From Bacteroidetes bacterium SW_11_45_7 (GTDB lineage Bacteria > Bacteroidota > Bacteroidia > Chitinophagales > SW-11-45-7): a stretch of 16,294 bases of DNA. Both the position numbers and the translations under genes were made by a program. The stretch spans positions 1 to 16,294 of the forward strand of contig PXTV01000076.1 in assembly GCA_003022985.1 (NCBI GenBank), in the 5' to 3' direction. Position 1 is the first letter of the stretch, and every line of letters begins with the position of its first letter. This document shows positions 1 through 7,768 of this stretch, piece by piece. The notes beneath the pieces were generated by a model. That model saw nothing but the letters and a program-made list of their open reading frames with translations, was not told where the DNA came from and did no database searches.

Positions 1-1
1 C

Positions 2-946
2 CATCAGCCGGACGTGATTTTCCACATGGCTGCCCAGCCCCTTGTTAAAACCTCTTATCAGTATCCCCGCGAAACGTTTGATTCGAATACCACCGGAACG
101 CTTAACATCCTGAAAAGCGTAAGAACCCTGGATATAGCAACCCATCTCATACTGATCACCACTGATAAAGCGTATCAAAACCTCGAGTTGGTATATGGCT
201 ACAGAGAAGTTGATGCATTGGGCGGCTATGATCCTTACAGCGCATCCAAAGCTGCTGCTGAGCTCGTCATCCAATCTTATTTGAAGTCATTTTTCAATCC
301 AGAAGAACAATCAAAAGTAAAAGTGGCAAGCGTGCGAGCCGGTAATGTGATAGGTGGTGGCGACCAGGGCCATTACAGGATCGTGCCGGATATTGTACAA
401 GCTACTGCCAAAGGTGAGCCGGTTATTGTCCGTAATCCCGATGCCATCCGCCCCTGGCAACATGTGCTGGAACCGCTCAGCGGCTATTTGCTATTGGGCA
501 AAAAACTCCTGGATAACGAGTTACACTATTGCGATGCCTGGAATTTTGGTCCTGAGAACGAATCAGTTGTAACAGTTGAAGAATTGGTTAATACGGCAAT
601 CCAATATTGGCCTGTGATTCATTGGGAATTGGAAGGGGCACGAGAAGAAAAGCAACACGAAGCCAAACTCCTTAAGCTGGATTGTTCAAAAGCACGCTTC
701 AATCTTAATTGGACGCCTGTTTGGGAATTTGAAGACTGTGTACGTTACACTGTAAAGTGGTATAAAGACTTTTACCAGGATGGTACCAATAACGGTATGA
801 CGGAAAGAAGCTTATATGATTTGGCGAGTTATGTGGAGGATGCCAAAACCAAGAAAAAGTTTGGGTTGACAGCCACTGAAGCAACTTTTGATAACCGAAT
901 GCAATGTTTGAATGAATCTTCTTTATCTCGGGTATTGGAGTGTTAA
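2..946 (+). CDS. rfbG: CDP-glucose 4,6-dehydratase, 5' end outside window
   Basis: This is an NAD-dependent short-chain dehydrogenase/reductase that converts CDP-glucose to CDP-4-keto-6-deoxyglucose, the entry step to CDP-linked deoxy and dideoxy sugars. The reading frame is open to the left edge, so the N-terminal Rossmann glycine motif (roughly 75 residues) lies upstream. Visible family signatures are FHMAAQPLV at the start, TTDK (codons 158-169), the catalytic YSASK (Tyr codon 236, Lys codon 248), RAGNVIGGGD, and RPWQHVLEPLSGYLLL, which is highly characteristic of RfbG/DdhB. The last 25 or so residues (from about 869) go beyond the usual family end and overlap the next gene by 35 bp. The partner glucose-1-phosphate cytidylyltransferase (rfbF) would be expected just upstream. 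The family call is very secure; the final sugar is unknown. Confidence 0.94.
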   Translation, partial: HQPDVIFHMAAQPLVKTSYQYPRETFDSNTTGTLNILKSVRTLDIATHLILITTDKAYQNLELVYGYREVDALGGYDPYSASKAAAELVIQSYLKSFFNPEEQSKVKVASVRAGNVIGGGDQGHYRIVPDIVQATAKGEPVIVRNPDAIRPWQHVLEPLSGYLLLGKKLLDNELHYCDAWNFGPENESVVTVEELVNTAIQYWPVIHWELEGAREEKQHEAKLLKLDCSKARFNLNWTPVWEFEDCVRYTVKWYKDFYQDGTNNGMTERSLYDLASYVEDAKTKKKFGLTATEATFDNRMQCLNESSLSRVLEC

Positions 947-2120
947 CGATTCGCTGACCGCCTCAACGATTTCCCCCCATCTTCAGATCCTCAATGAACT
1001 CAGCAATATTAGCAAGATCGTTTATGTATCCATTGAAAGAGGTAATGATGTAAAGGCGGAACCATTCCTCGCATCTTTGAGCAAAGTTAAGCATGTGCCT
1101 CTCTATTCCCGCGATCTTGGGATTAACTTTCTCACAAAAATCGGGGATATTATCCGTTTTCCAATTGCGCTTGAGAAGACCGTCAAAAAGGAAGAGATCG
1201 ATCACGTTCTTTGCCGTACAGCTTCAGCAGGTGCATTTGGATATATGCTTTACAAGCGAACCGGCCTGCCCTTTTATGTGGAATCATTTGAACCTCATGC
1301 GGATTATATGCTCGAATCGGGTGTTTGGTCGTCTAAGAGTCCCCAATACCTTATGCAAAGGTATTGGGAGGGGAAAATAATAGAGCATGCTAAAGGATTG
1401 ATGCCCGTTGCCGAAAATTATGCTGAATATTTGCAACAACTTGGTGTCGAAGAGACTCGCATTCATACCATCCCATGCAATGTACCTGTTGAGAAGTTTT
1501 ATTTCTCCGAACAGGACAGACAACAAAAACGAAAGGAATATAGAATGAGCGCTGGAGAAACGGTAGGCATTTACGCGGGCAAGTTTGGCGGCATCTACTA
1601 CAATGAAGAAGCATTTTGGTTATTCAAAAAGGCATTTGATAAGCTTGAATCTTTTCGGCTTGTGATCTTAACACCGGAAAATATTCTTGAGGTTGAAAGA
1701 AAACTCAGCCAATACAACATTGACCGAGACAAGGTCATTATCGATTTTGTAGCCCATGCAGAAATTCCTAAATTCCTCTCGATGGCCGACTTTGCGTTTT
1801 CGCCAATCAAACCTGCTGCTTCACGCAAGTTTTGTTCACCTATCAAAGATGGAGAATACTGGGCCAATGGGTTGCCAATATTGTTAACGAAAGGTGTGGG
1901 GGATGATGATCAAATTATTAATGAAACAGAATCCGGTGCAATATTTGATCTCGCGGAACCAAAAACTGTTGATGGTGCCCTTGATATAATTAAAAACATT
2001 ATTCAAAAAAGAGATTACAGGAAACAAATTATGCAAGTTGCTATTGATCATAGAAGTTTTCAATTATCACAAGCAGTTTACCAGCAACTTTTCCTAGAGC
2101 AGACTGATTTGACAAATTGA
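912..2120 (+). CDS. GT-B glycosyltransferase (GT4-like)
   Basis: This is a probable cytosolic, membrane-associated glycosyltransferase of 402 residues that adds one sugar to the lipid-linked repeat unit. The N-terminus starts as a GT-B Rossmann strand (MNLLYLGYW). The C-terminal nucleotide-sugar domain has the strand VGIYAGKFGG (about 214-223), VIIDFVAHAEIPKFLSMADFAFSPIK, and a K-x2-E-Y-x-A-x-GLP motif with Lys312 and Glu315, where GT4 enzymes bind the donor phosphate and ribose. The ATG at 912 gives a full-length N-terminus. It overlaps the end of the dehydratase gene by 35 bp, suggesting translational coupling. No clear Shine-Dalgarno site is visible, as is common in Bacteroidota. Donor and acceptor cannot be told from sequence. 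Confidence 0.85.
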   Translation: MNLLYLGYWSVNDSLTASTISPHLQILNELSNISKIVYVSIERGNDVKAEPFLASLSKVKHVPLYSRDLGINFLTKIGDIIRFPIALEKTVKKEEIDHVLCRTASAGAFGYMLYKRTGLPFYVESFEPHADYMLESGVWSSKSPQYLMQRYWEGKIIEHAKGLMPVAENYAEYLQQLGVEETRIHTIPCNVPVEKFYFSEQDRQQKRKEYRMSAGETVGIYAGKFGGIYYNEEAFWLFKKAFDKLESFRLVILTPENILEVERKLSQYNIDRDKVIIDFVAHAEIPKFLSMADFAFSPIKPAASRKFCSPIKDGEYWANGLPILLTKGVGDDDQIINETESGAIFDLAEPKTVDGALDIIKNIIQKRDYRKQIMQVAIDHRSFQLSQAVYQQLFLEQTDLTN

Positions 2121-2179
2121 TCAACATCTTCTTCAGATTTGTCCATGCGTTTTTCATAAACTAAACCAAATAGAAATAA

Positions 2180-3187
2180 ATGGCTTATACATCATTGGTA
2201 ACCGGAGGAGCAGGCTTTATAGGTGCTCATGTCACGAATTATCTCATTGACCAAATGGGGCATGATGTCATTGTCCTGGATGACTTAAGCGGGGGTTTTG
2301 AGGAGAACATTCATGCAAAAGCAATTTTTATCAAGGGCTCAATTACTGATCAACAAGTGGTTCAGCAAATTTTTGCCCAATACAATATCGATTATGTATA
2401 TCATCTGGCTGCTTATGCTGCTGAAGGGCTCAGCCATTTTATCAAGCGCTTTAATTACACCAACAATTTAATTGGCAGCGTCAATCTTATCAATGAATCC
2501 GTCAAACAGAAAGTCAAATGCTTTGTGTTTACCTCCTCAATTGCCGTATACGGAGCCAATCAGCTTCCCATGAAAGAGGACATGATCCCTCAGCCGGAAG
2601 ACCCTTACGGTGTTGCCAAACTTGCCGTTGAACAGGATCTGGCAACAACGCTTGCCATGTTTGGTTTGAATTACATCATCTTTCGGCCCCACAACGTATA
2701 TGGCGAATACCAAAACATCGGTGACAAATACAGGAATGTAGTAGGCATCTTCATGAATCAACTCATGCAAGGAAATCAATTAACAATTTTCGGGGACGGA
2801 AGCCAAACAAGGGCATTTAGTTACATTGGTGATGTGGCTCCCTGTATTGCAACATCCGTCACGATAGATAACGCTTATAACGAAGTATTCAACGTAGGTG
2901 GTGATCAGGATTTCACGGTAAACGAGCTTGCCACATCTGTTATGAAAGCAATGGGTATGGAAGAGGATATCCGCTATCTGCCGCCAAGAAACGAGGTGCG
3001 GCACGCTTATGCAGATCATACCAAAGCTAAACGTGTATTTAGTATGGATGAAAGCCCGTTTACACCATTGCAGGAAGGGCTTAACCGAATGGCTGAATGG
3101 GCCAAATCGGTTGGTGTGAAGAAAAGCCAAAAGTTTGAGAACATAGAAATTGAGGAAAATTTGCCTTCAGTGTGGTTAGAAGACTGA
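2180..3187 (+). CDS. NAD-dependent sugar-nucleotide epimerase (UDP-glucose 4-epimerase-like)
   Basis: This is a 335-residue extended SDR enzyme, close in length to GalE and WbpP. It most likely interconverts C4 epimers of a UDP-hexose or UDP-N-acetylhexosamine for the polymer. The NAD-binding motif TGGAGFIG is at 8-15 and an acidic pair (VLDDLSGG) ends strand beta-2. HLAAYAAEG follows, then TSS at 118-120 and the catalytic YGVAK with Tyr143 and Lys147. RPHNVYGEYQ and FGDGSQTRAFSYIGDV are typical substrate-binding segments of UDP-sugar epimerases. It sits 59 bp after the glycosyltransferase gene, in the same direction. Substrate (glucose, GlcNAc or uronic acid forms) is not resolved. A dehydratase or decarboxylase of the same fold is less likely. 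Confidence 0.88.
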   Translation: MAYTSLVTGGAGFIGAHVTNYLIDQMGHDVIVLDDLSGGFEENIHAKAIFIKGSITDQQVVQQIFAQYNIDYVYHLAAYAAEGLSHFIKRFNYTNNLIGSVNLINESVKQKVKCFVFTSSIAVYGANQLPMKEDMIPQPEDPYGVAKLAVEQDLATTLAMFGLNYIIFRPHNVYGEYQNIGDKYRNVVGIFMNQLMQGNQLTIFGDGSQTRAFSYIGDVAPCIATSVTIDNAYNEVFNVGGDQDFTVNELATSVMKAMGMEEDIRYLPPRNEVRHAYADHTKAKRVFSMDESPFTPLQEGLNRMAEWAKSVGVKKSQKFENIEIEENLPSVWLED

Positions 3188-3194
3188 AGTTATT

Positions 3195-4230
3195 ATGAAG
3201 AAAATCCTTATGTTTTGAGCAATACCTCGATTTTCTGCAGGAAAACGGCTTTTCTTACGAGTTTTCCTATTTACTCTCCCCTGAGGACGATAATACATTT
3301 TACAGTCCCGGCAATTACTTATCGAAGTGCCGGATTGTTCTGAAAAGCGCCTGGCAGCGACTCAAAGAAATCAGAAAAGCATCGGCTTACGATATCATCT
3401 TTGTGCAACGCGAAGCTTTTATGCTGGGCACCGGTTTTTTTGAACGAAAGTTCGGCCAATCGAAGGCAAAATTTATTTTCGACTTTGACGATGCCATATG
3501 GCTACAAAACGTATCAGCTGCAAACAAAAAATTCCAGTGGCTGAAAAACCCGGAAAAGACGGCTGAAATTGCATCAGTGGCCGACTTAATTCTTGTAGGC
3601 AATCAGTATTTGGAAAATTATGCCAAAAAGTTTAATGCGAATGCGGAAATTGTCCCCACAACAATCGACACAAAAGAATACGACCCCACCGGTTACAAAC
3701 GAGAACAAGATGGTACTGTTTGCATAGGTTGGAGTGGTAGCATAACAACCATCCAGCATTTCAAATGGGCGAAACCTTTCCTCAAAAAAATCAAGGATAA
3801 GTACGGGGACAGCGTCACATTTAAAGTGATAGGTGATGAAAATTATGGGGATGAGGAGTTAGGCGTAAAGGCTTTACCCTGGCGTAGAGAGGATGAAATC
3901 CGGGAAATCAGTTCTTTTGATATAGGGATCATGCCATTGCCTGATGACGAGTGGGCCAGGGGGAAATGCGGCTTAAAAGGGCTGCAGTATATGGCCCTTA
4001 ACGTACCCACCATTATGTCGCCTGTTGGGATTAACAATGAAATCATTCAGGACAACGAGAATGGATATCTTGCCGATGAAGAAAGCGAATGGCTTGACAA
4101 ACTAACCCGTTTAATCGAGTCCCCAGAATTACGCAATACAATTGGGAAAGCAGGTCGGCAAACGGTTATCGATCATTATTCATTTACGTCTCTCAAATAT
4201 CGCTATTTAACGCTATTCAATAATCTATAA
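3195..4230 (+). pseudogene. GT4-like glycosyltransferase with 5' deletion and frameshift
   Basis: The body is a GT4-type glycosyltransferase: YDIIFVQREAF, FDFDDAIW, ADLILVGNQYLENYA, IGWSGSITTIQHF and KCGLKGLQYMALNVPTIMSP, the last being the donor-binding region. The 5' end looks broken. ATG at 3195 encodes MKKILMF, a normal first strand, then hits TGA at 3216. The following frame, readable from 3211, encodes FEQYLDFLQENGFSYEF, the expected first helix. Relatives usually carry about 13-15 residues (a proline-rich loop ending in SQRFR) between these parts; here they are missing and the frame shifts at a run of four T (3213-3216). Dropping one T would rejoin the frames into about 344 residues, but still without the loop. 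The first in-frame starts after the break are GTG 3403 (275 residues) and ATG 3421, which lose much of the acceptor domain. I call it a likely pseudogene; a sequencing or assembly error is the alternative. Confidence 0.7.
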
Positions 4231-4258
4231 AGGAATTTGACTTGCTCGTAATACCTGA

Positions 4259-5644
4259 CTATTTTGAATTTTGTGAAGCTATATAACCCTTTTGCTTTGT
4301 AGTGCTTTGGCCGCTTTGCTGCCTCGCTTCTTCCTGGATCATAAATAATCCTGCCAAATAAAAAGGAATACAAGGGATTTTGTAACGCACCAATGCACCG
4401 AAGTTGTAGCTTGTAAAACCAACGCCAAAAGCAAATAATACGGCAAAAGATAACGTAAAAAAGAGAACGGGCCGCGTTGTAAAATACTTGATCACTTTAA
4501 AGATGCCGGCTCCTATAAGAACAACTTTTAAGGTAAATAGAAGGATAAGGGTGCTTTCCAGGGCAGCAAAGAGCATCACAATATTATCGGCTTCCCACAG
4601 ATAAGGCCTGTATAAAGTCACATTAACTGCAGCAGGTATTTTCGAGAACATGCCTGTTAATGATGGATCGGGCTTGCCAAGTGAGTAATAGGAACCTCCT
4701 CCCCTGTCACCGTAAAGCTGATTGACTTTGTAATGCCACCACTGCGTATCATAAGCTTTTTCTGTAATCTCATTTATTGAAGAATAACTTTTTGAAACGT
4801 TCCCGGCCTGTTGCACGAGAAATAACCCTAAGCCGGCAGCAATTACAAGAAACAAAGGAAAAACAACTATTTGCAATAGCTTATTGGAAAAGCGAGCCTG
4901 GTAATTTAAAATCACCCAGAAAATCAAAGGAGGAGTTATAGCCATGATGATATAAGCTTTAATGGTGGCTAATAAATAAGCATTGATTAATAGTATAGCA
5001 ACTGCCATGAGCTTCTTATCAGTCCCCTTTATAAATAACTGATACGAATAGTAGGTGAGTAAACATAAACATGCAAACGTGATGGTATCTTTAAATAGGC
5101 CTGAACCCCAAAAGAAAACAGAAGGCACAAACAGAATGGAAAAAGCGAGTTGTTTATGGATGCTGGGATAGAGATCGTAGAAAACGAGAAGAAGCTTCCA
5201 GACCGCAAAAAAGGAAAGGAAGCCTAAAAACATGGATATAACTAAAAACTTATTAAAAGAAAAAATAGCAATTAACGAGGCAATCTTCGCCACTACTAAA
5301 GTAGCATTATCACCCAACATCCAATGGCCGGCAAATAGTGATGATACTTGGGGATCTGTCGTGCCCGCTCCAAGAAATAATGCTTTTATGTAGGTAAATG
5401 GATTTTGGGATAAACCATCGATTAACACAGTGACACTATCAAAATAATTCAACGCATCCCCACCTCTGTAATAGAAATCGTATATAAATGCAGTAGCAAT
5501 GCCTCCTAAAAGTTTCACGTAAAGCCCTGGTAAATAATACTTTGCTAACGGGTGGTTACTGTAATACTTTTTTTTGATCGAACTCGCTATGATCAAAAAC
5601 ACAATGAGATAAAAGGGTGCTATAAAAAAATCCAGAAACCCCAT
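4259..5644 (-). CDS. Multi-pass membrane protein, candidate Wzy-like polysaccharide polymerase
   Basis: This is a 461-residue inner-membrane protein with roughly ten to twelve hydrophobic segments, for example residues 7-22, 41-57, 112-130, 133-155, 165-180, 186-205, 211-228, 230-247, 258-277, 354-388 and 392-412. A large hydrophilic loop lies at about 278-352 (SSINEITEKAYDTQWW, YGDRGGGSYY), like the periplasmic loop of Wzy O-unit polymerases. Other marks are GGDALNYFDS at 61-70 and a C-terminal FGALVRYKIPCIPF (415-428) with two basic residues. I do not recognise a named family, so the polymerase role is inference from topology and from the EPS cluster around it. It runs opposite to all its cluster neighbours. 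Its start is 50 bp from that of asnB, and an AAGGTAAG-like ribosome site precedes its ATG. It ends 28 bp from the end of the damaged glycosyltransferase gene. Confidence 0.7.
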   Translation of the reverse strand: MGFLDFFIAPFYLIVFLIIASSIKKKYYSNHPLAKYYLPGLYVKLLGGIATAFIYDFYYRGGDALNYFDSVTVLIDGLSQNPFTYIKALFLGAGTTDPQVSSLFAGHWMLGDNATLVVAKIASLIAIFSFNKFLVISMFLGFLSFFAVWKLLLVFYDLYPSIHKQLAFSILFVPSVFFWGSGLFKDTITFACLCLLTYYSYQLFIKGTDKKLMAVAILLINAYLLATIKAYIIMAITPPLIFWVILNYQARFSNKLLQIVVFPLFLVIAAGLGLFLVQQAGNVSKSYSSINEITEKAYDTQWWHYKVNQLYGDRGGGSYYSLGKPDPSLTGMFSKIPAAVNVTLYRPYLWEADNIVMLFAALESTLILLFTLKVVLIGAGIFKVIKYFTTRPVLFFTLSFAVLFAFGVGFTSYNFGALVRYKIPCIPFYLAGLFMIQEEARQQSGQSTTKQKGYIASQNSK

Positions 5645-5694
5645 AATTCTTACCTTGCAGCTTATTCAGTGGCGATTAAAGATGACTTCTTTCT

Positions 5695-7605
5695 ATGTGT
5701 GGAATAGTAGGTATTATGGCTTTTAATGAACAATCACGAGGCCAATTTTCATATCTCGATCAAGCTGTTCATTCACTGGACTGCAGAGGGCCGGACTACC
5801 AGGATACTGTGTATTTCAGTCACATGGCCCTGGGTCATTCACGCTTATCTATTATAGACACCTCTTCTACTGCTCATCAACCTATGACAGACTCCTCTGG
5901 TCGTTATACAATCGTTTTTAATGGCGAGATCTATAATTTCCGGGACCTTAAACAAGACCTTCTCAACAAAGGTATCTCCTTTCGCACAAACTCGGATACG
6001 GAAGTGCTTTTGCAACAGTATATTTTTGAAGGGAAAGATTCCCTTCATCGGCTAAACGGCTTCTTTTCTTTTGCCATATACGATCAAAACAAGGATGAGC
6101 TTTTCATTGCCAGAGATCGATTTGGCATTAAACCACTCTATGTTTACGAGGATGATGAGAAGTTGATTTTCGCATCTGAAATGGCCGCCATTTTACAATT
6201 TTCAATAGACAAAAAGCTCGACCATGCCTCTCTTATTCAATATTTACAATTGAGCTATACACCAGCTCCATCAACAATGTTGACCAATGTCAGAAAGATC
6301 TTGCCAGGCCATTGGCTTTCAACAACCTCAAGCGGTAATGTTTCTGAAGGCGCTTACTATAACCTTAGAAACTTCATAGGTGATAATGACAATACTCATG
6401 GAGAAACGCCAGATTATCAGAAAGCCCGGGAAAAAATCCTGGCCCTTTTAGAGGACGCGGTGCAGAAGCGAATGATCGCAGATGTCCCCCTGGGAGCTTT
6501 TTTAAGCGGAGGCATGGATTCATCAGCCATTGTAGCACTTGCTTCAAAGTATACAGATCAACTCAAAACCTTTTCCATTGGCTACGAGGACGAGCCGCTT
6601 TTCGATGAGAGCTACTTTGCCAACCTCGTTGCCAAACACTTTAACACAGAGCACACCGTTTTTTGGCTAACCAATGATGATCTATACGATCATTTGTTCA
6701 GCATATTGGATTATTTTGACGAACCATTTGCTGATTCCTCAGCTATAGCTGTCTACATTCTAAGCAAAAAAACGAGAGAAGAAGTGACTGTAGCGCTTTC
6801 AGGTGACGGGGCTGATGAATTATTCGCGGGTTACAATAAATATTTTGCAGAATACAGAGCACAAAACCCCGGATTAGCCGGTAGCTTAGTTACATCTCTT
6901 CAACCAGTTTGGAACCTTCTGCCACAGAGCCGACACAGTTATGTAGGTAATAAAATCCGGCAGTTCGAGCGCTATGCTGCCGGCACAAAGCTTTCTCCTG
7001 CTAATCGATACTGGCGGTGGTGCAGTTTGACAGATGAGGAGGAAGTGCAATCACTATTACAAGTGATCAATGATCAGGATTGGCAAACCTATTGGCATAG
7101 AAAACAACGAATAGTTGGGGATTTGAAAAAGCATCATTCGATCAATGATATTCTTATTAAAGATCTTTCAATGGTCTTACCAAATGACATGCTCACAAAA
7201 GTGGACCTTATGTTGATGGCAAATAGCCTGGAAGTTAGGGTCCCCTTCCTGGATCACAACCTTGTTGAATATGTGGCAAAACTCCCTTCACACTATAAAC
7301 TGCACAATGGCCGCACAAAAGCCATTTTAAAAGATGCTTTCCGCAAGATTTTGCCCGAGGAGCTTTATACAAGACCTAAACACGGTTTTGAAGTCCCTCT
7401 TTTGAAATGGTTTCAGCATGAACTCCGCTCTTATTTGGAACATGACATCCTATCCGATGAATTTATTACAGAACAGGGCATTTTTAATAGAGAAAGTATA
7501 CAGTCCCTTAAAAAGAATTTGTTTTCAAATGAGCCCGGTGACATTCAGGCCCGGGTTTGGCGTTTAATTGTCTTTCAACATTGGTGGAAAAAATATATGA
7601 TGTAA
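5695..7605 (+). CDS. asnB: Asparagine synthase-type glutamine amidotransferase
   Basis: This is a 636-residue class II glutamine amidotransferase. The N-terminal domain hydrolyses glutamine and ammonia is channelled to an ATP-pyrophosphatase domain that adenylates a carboxylate. Cys2 (MCGIVGI) is the glutaminase nucleophile, so the start is fixed at 5695. RGPD (31-34), R50-LSIID, NGE (76-78) and SDTE (100-103) form the glutamine site. The PP-loop SGGMDSS is at 271-277 and SGDGADELFAGY begins at 369; VPFLDHNLVEYV and RPKHGFEVPL are also typical. The length matches AsnB proteins of EPS clusters rather than shorter housekeeping forms. In such clusters (e.g. WbpS-type enzymes) the acceptor can be a uronic acid, giving a uronamide. 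That use here is inference; plain asparagine synthesis is the alternative. Confidence 0.93.
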   Translation: MCGIVGIMAFNEQSRGQFSYLDQAVHSLDCRGPDYQDTVYFSHMALGHSRLSIIDTSSTAHQPMTDSSGRYTIVFNGEIYNFRDLKQDLLNKGISFRTNSDTEVLLQQYIFEGKDSLHRLNGFFSFAIYDQNKDELFIARDRFGIKPLYVYEDDEKLIFASEMAAILQFSIDKKLDHASLIQYLQLSYTPAPSTMLTNVRKILPGHWLSTTSSGNVSEGAYYNLRNFIGDNDNTHGETPDYQKAREKILALLEDAVQKRMIADVPLGAFLSGGMDSSAIVALASKYTDQLKTFSIGYEDEPLFDESYFANLVAKHFNTEHTVFWLTNDDLYDHLFSILDYFDEPFADSSAIAVYILSKKTREEVTVALSGDGADELFAGYNKYFAEYRAQNPGLAGSLVTSLQPVWNLLPQSRHSYVGNKIRQFERYAAGTKLSPANRYWRWCSLTDEEEVQSLLQVINDQDWQTYWHRKQRIVGDLKKHHSINDILIKDLSMVLPNDMLTKVDLMLMANSLEVRVPFLDHNLVEYVAKLPSHYKLHNGRTKAILKDAFRKILPEELYTRPKHGFEVPLLKWFQHELRSYLEHDILSDEFITEQGIFNRESIQSLKKNLFSNEPGDIQARVWRLIVFQHWWKKYMM

Positions 7606-7660
7606 TTACGTGTATATTTTTGGCGCAATGTAACATCCCGTTAGGTCTGATCCAAAAAGG

Positions 7661-7691
7661 TTTCGTCTTATAGATATTTAGATTACCTTTG
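7661..7691 (+). promoter_or_regulatory. Bacteroidota-type promoter before the GT4 gene
   Basis: TTTC at 7661-7664, a 19-base spacer, then TACCTTTG at 7684-7691. The Bacteroidota primary sigma consensus is TTTG, 19-21 bases, TAnnTTTG, so only one fixed base differs. Transcription would start near 7698, giving a leader of about 70 bases before the ATG at 7769. The 163-base gap (7606-7768) otherwise shows no gene. Confidence 0.5.
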
Positions 7692-7768
7692 TAACAAGCA
7701 CTTACGATTTGTTGGTCCACTTTTAGTTATGCCTATGGATGCCATGTTTACATTATTAAAAAAAGGAT

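Noticed and set aside
7617..7658. Inverted repeat TTTTTGG / CCAAAAA after asnB as a terminator
   Set aside because: The stem is mostly A-T, the loop is 28 bases and no T tract follows, so termination is not supported.
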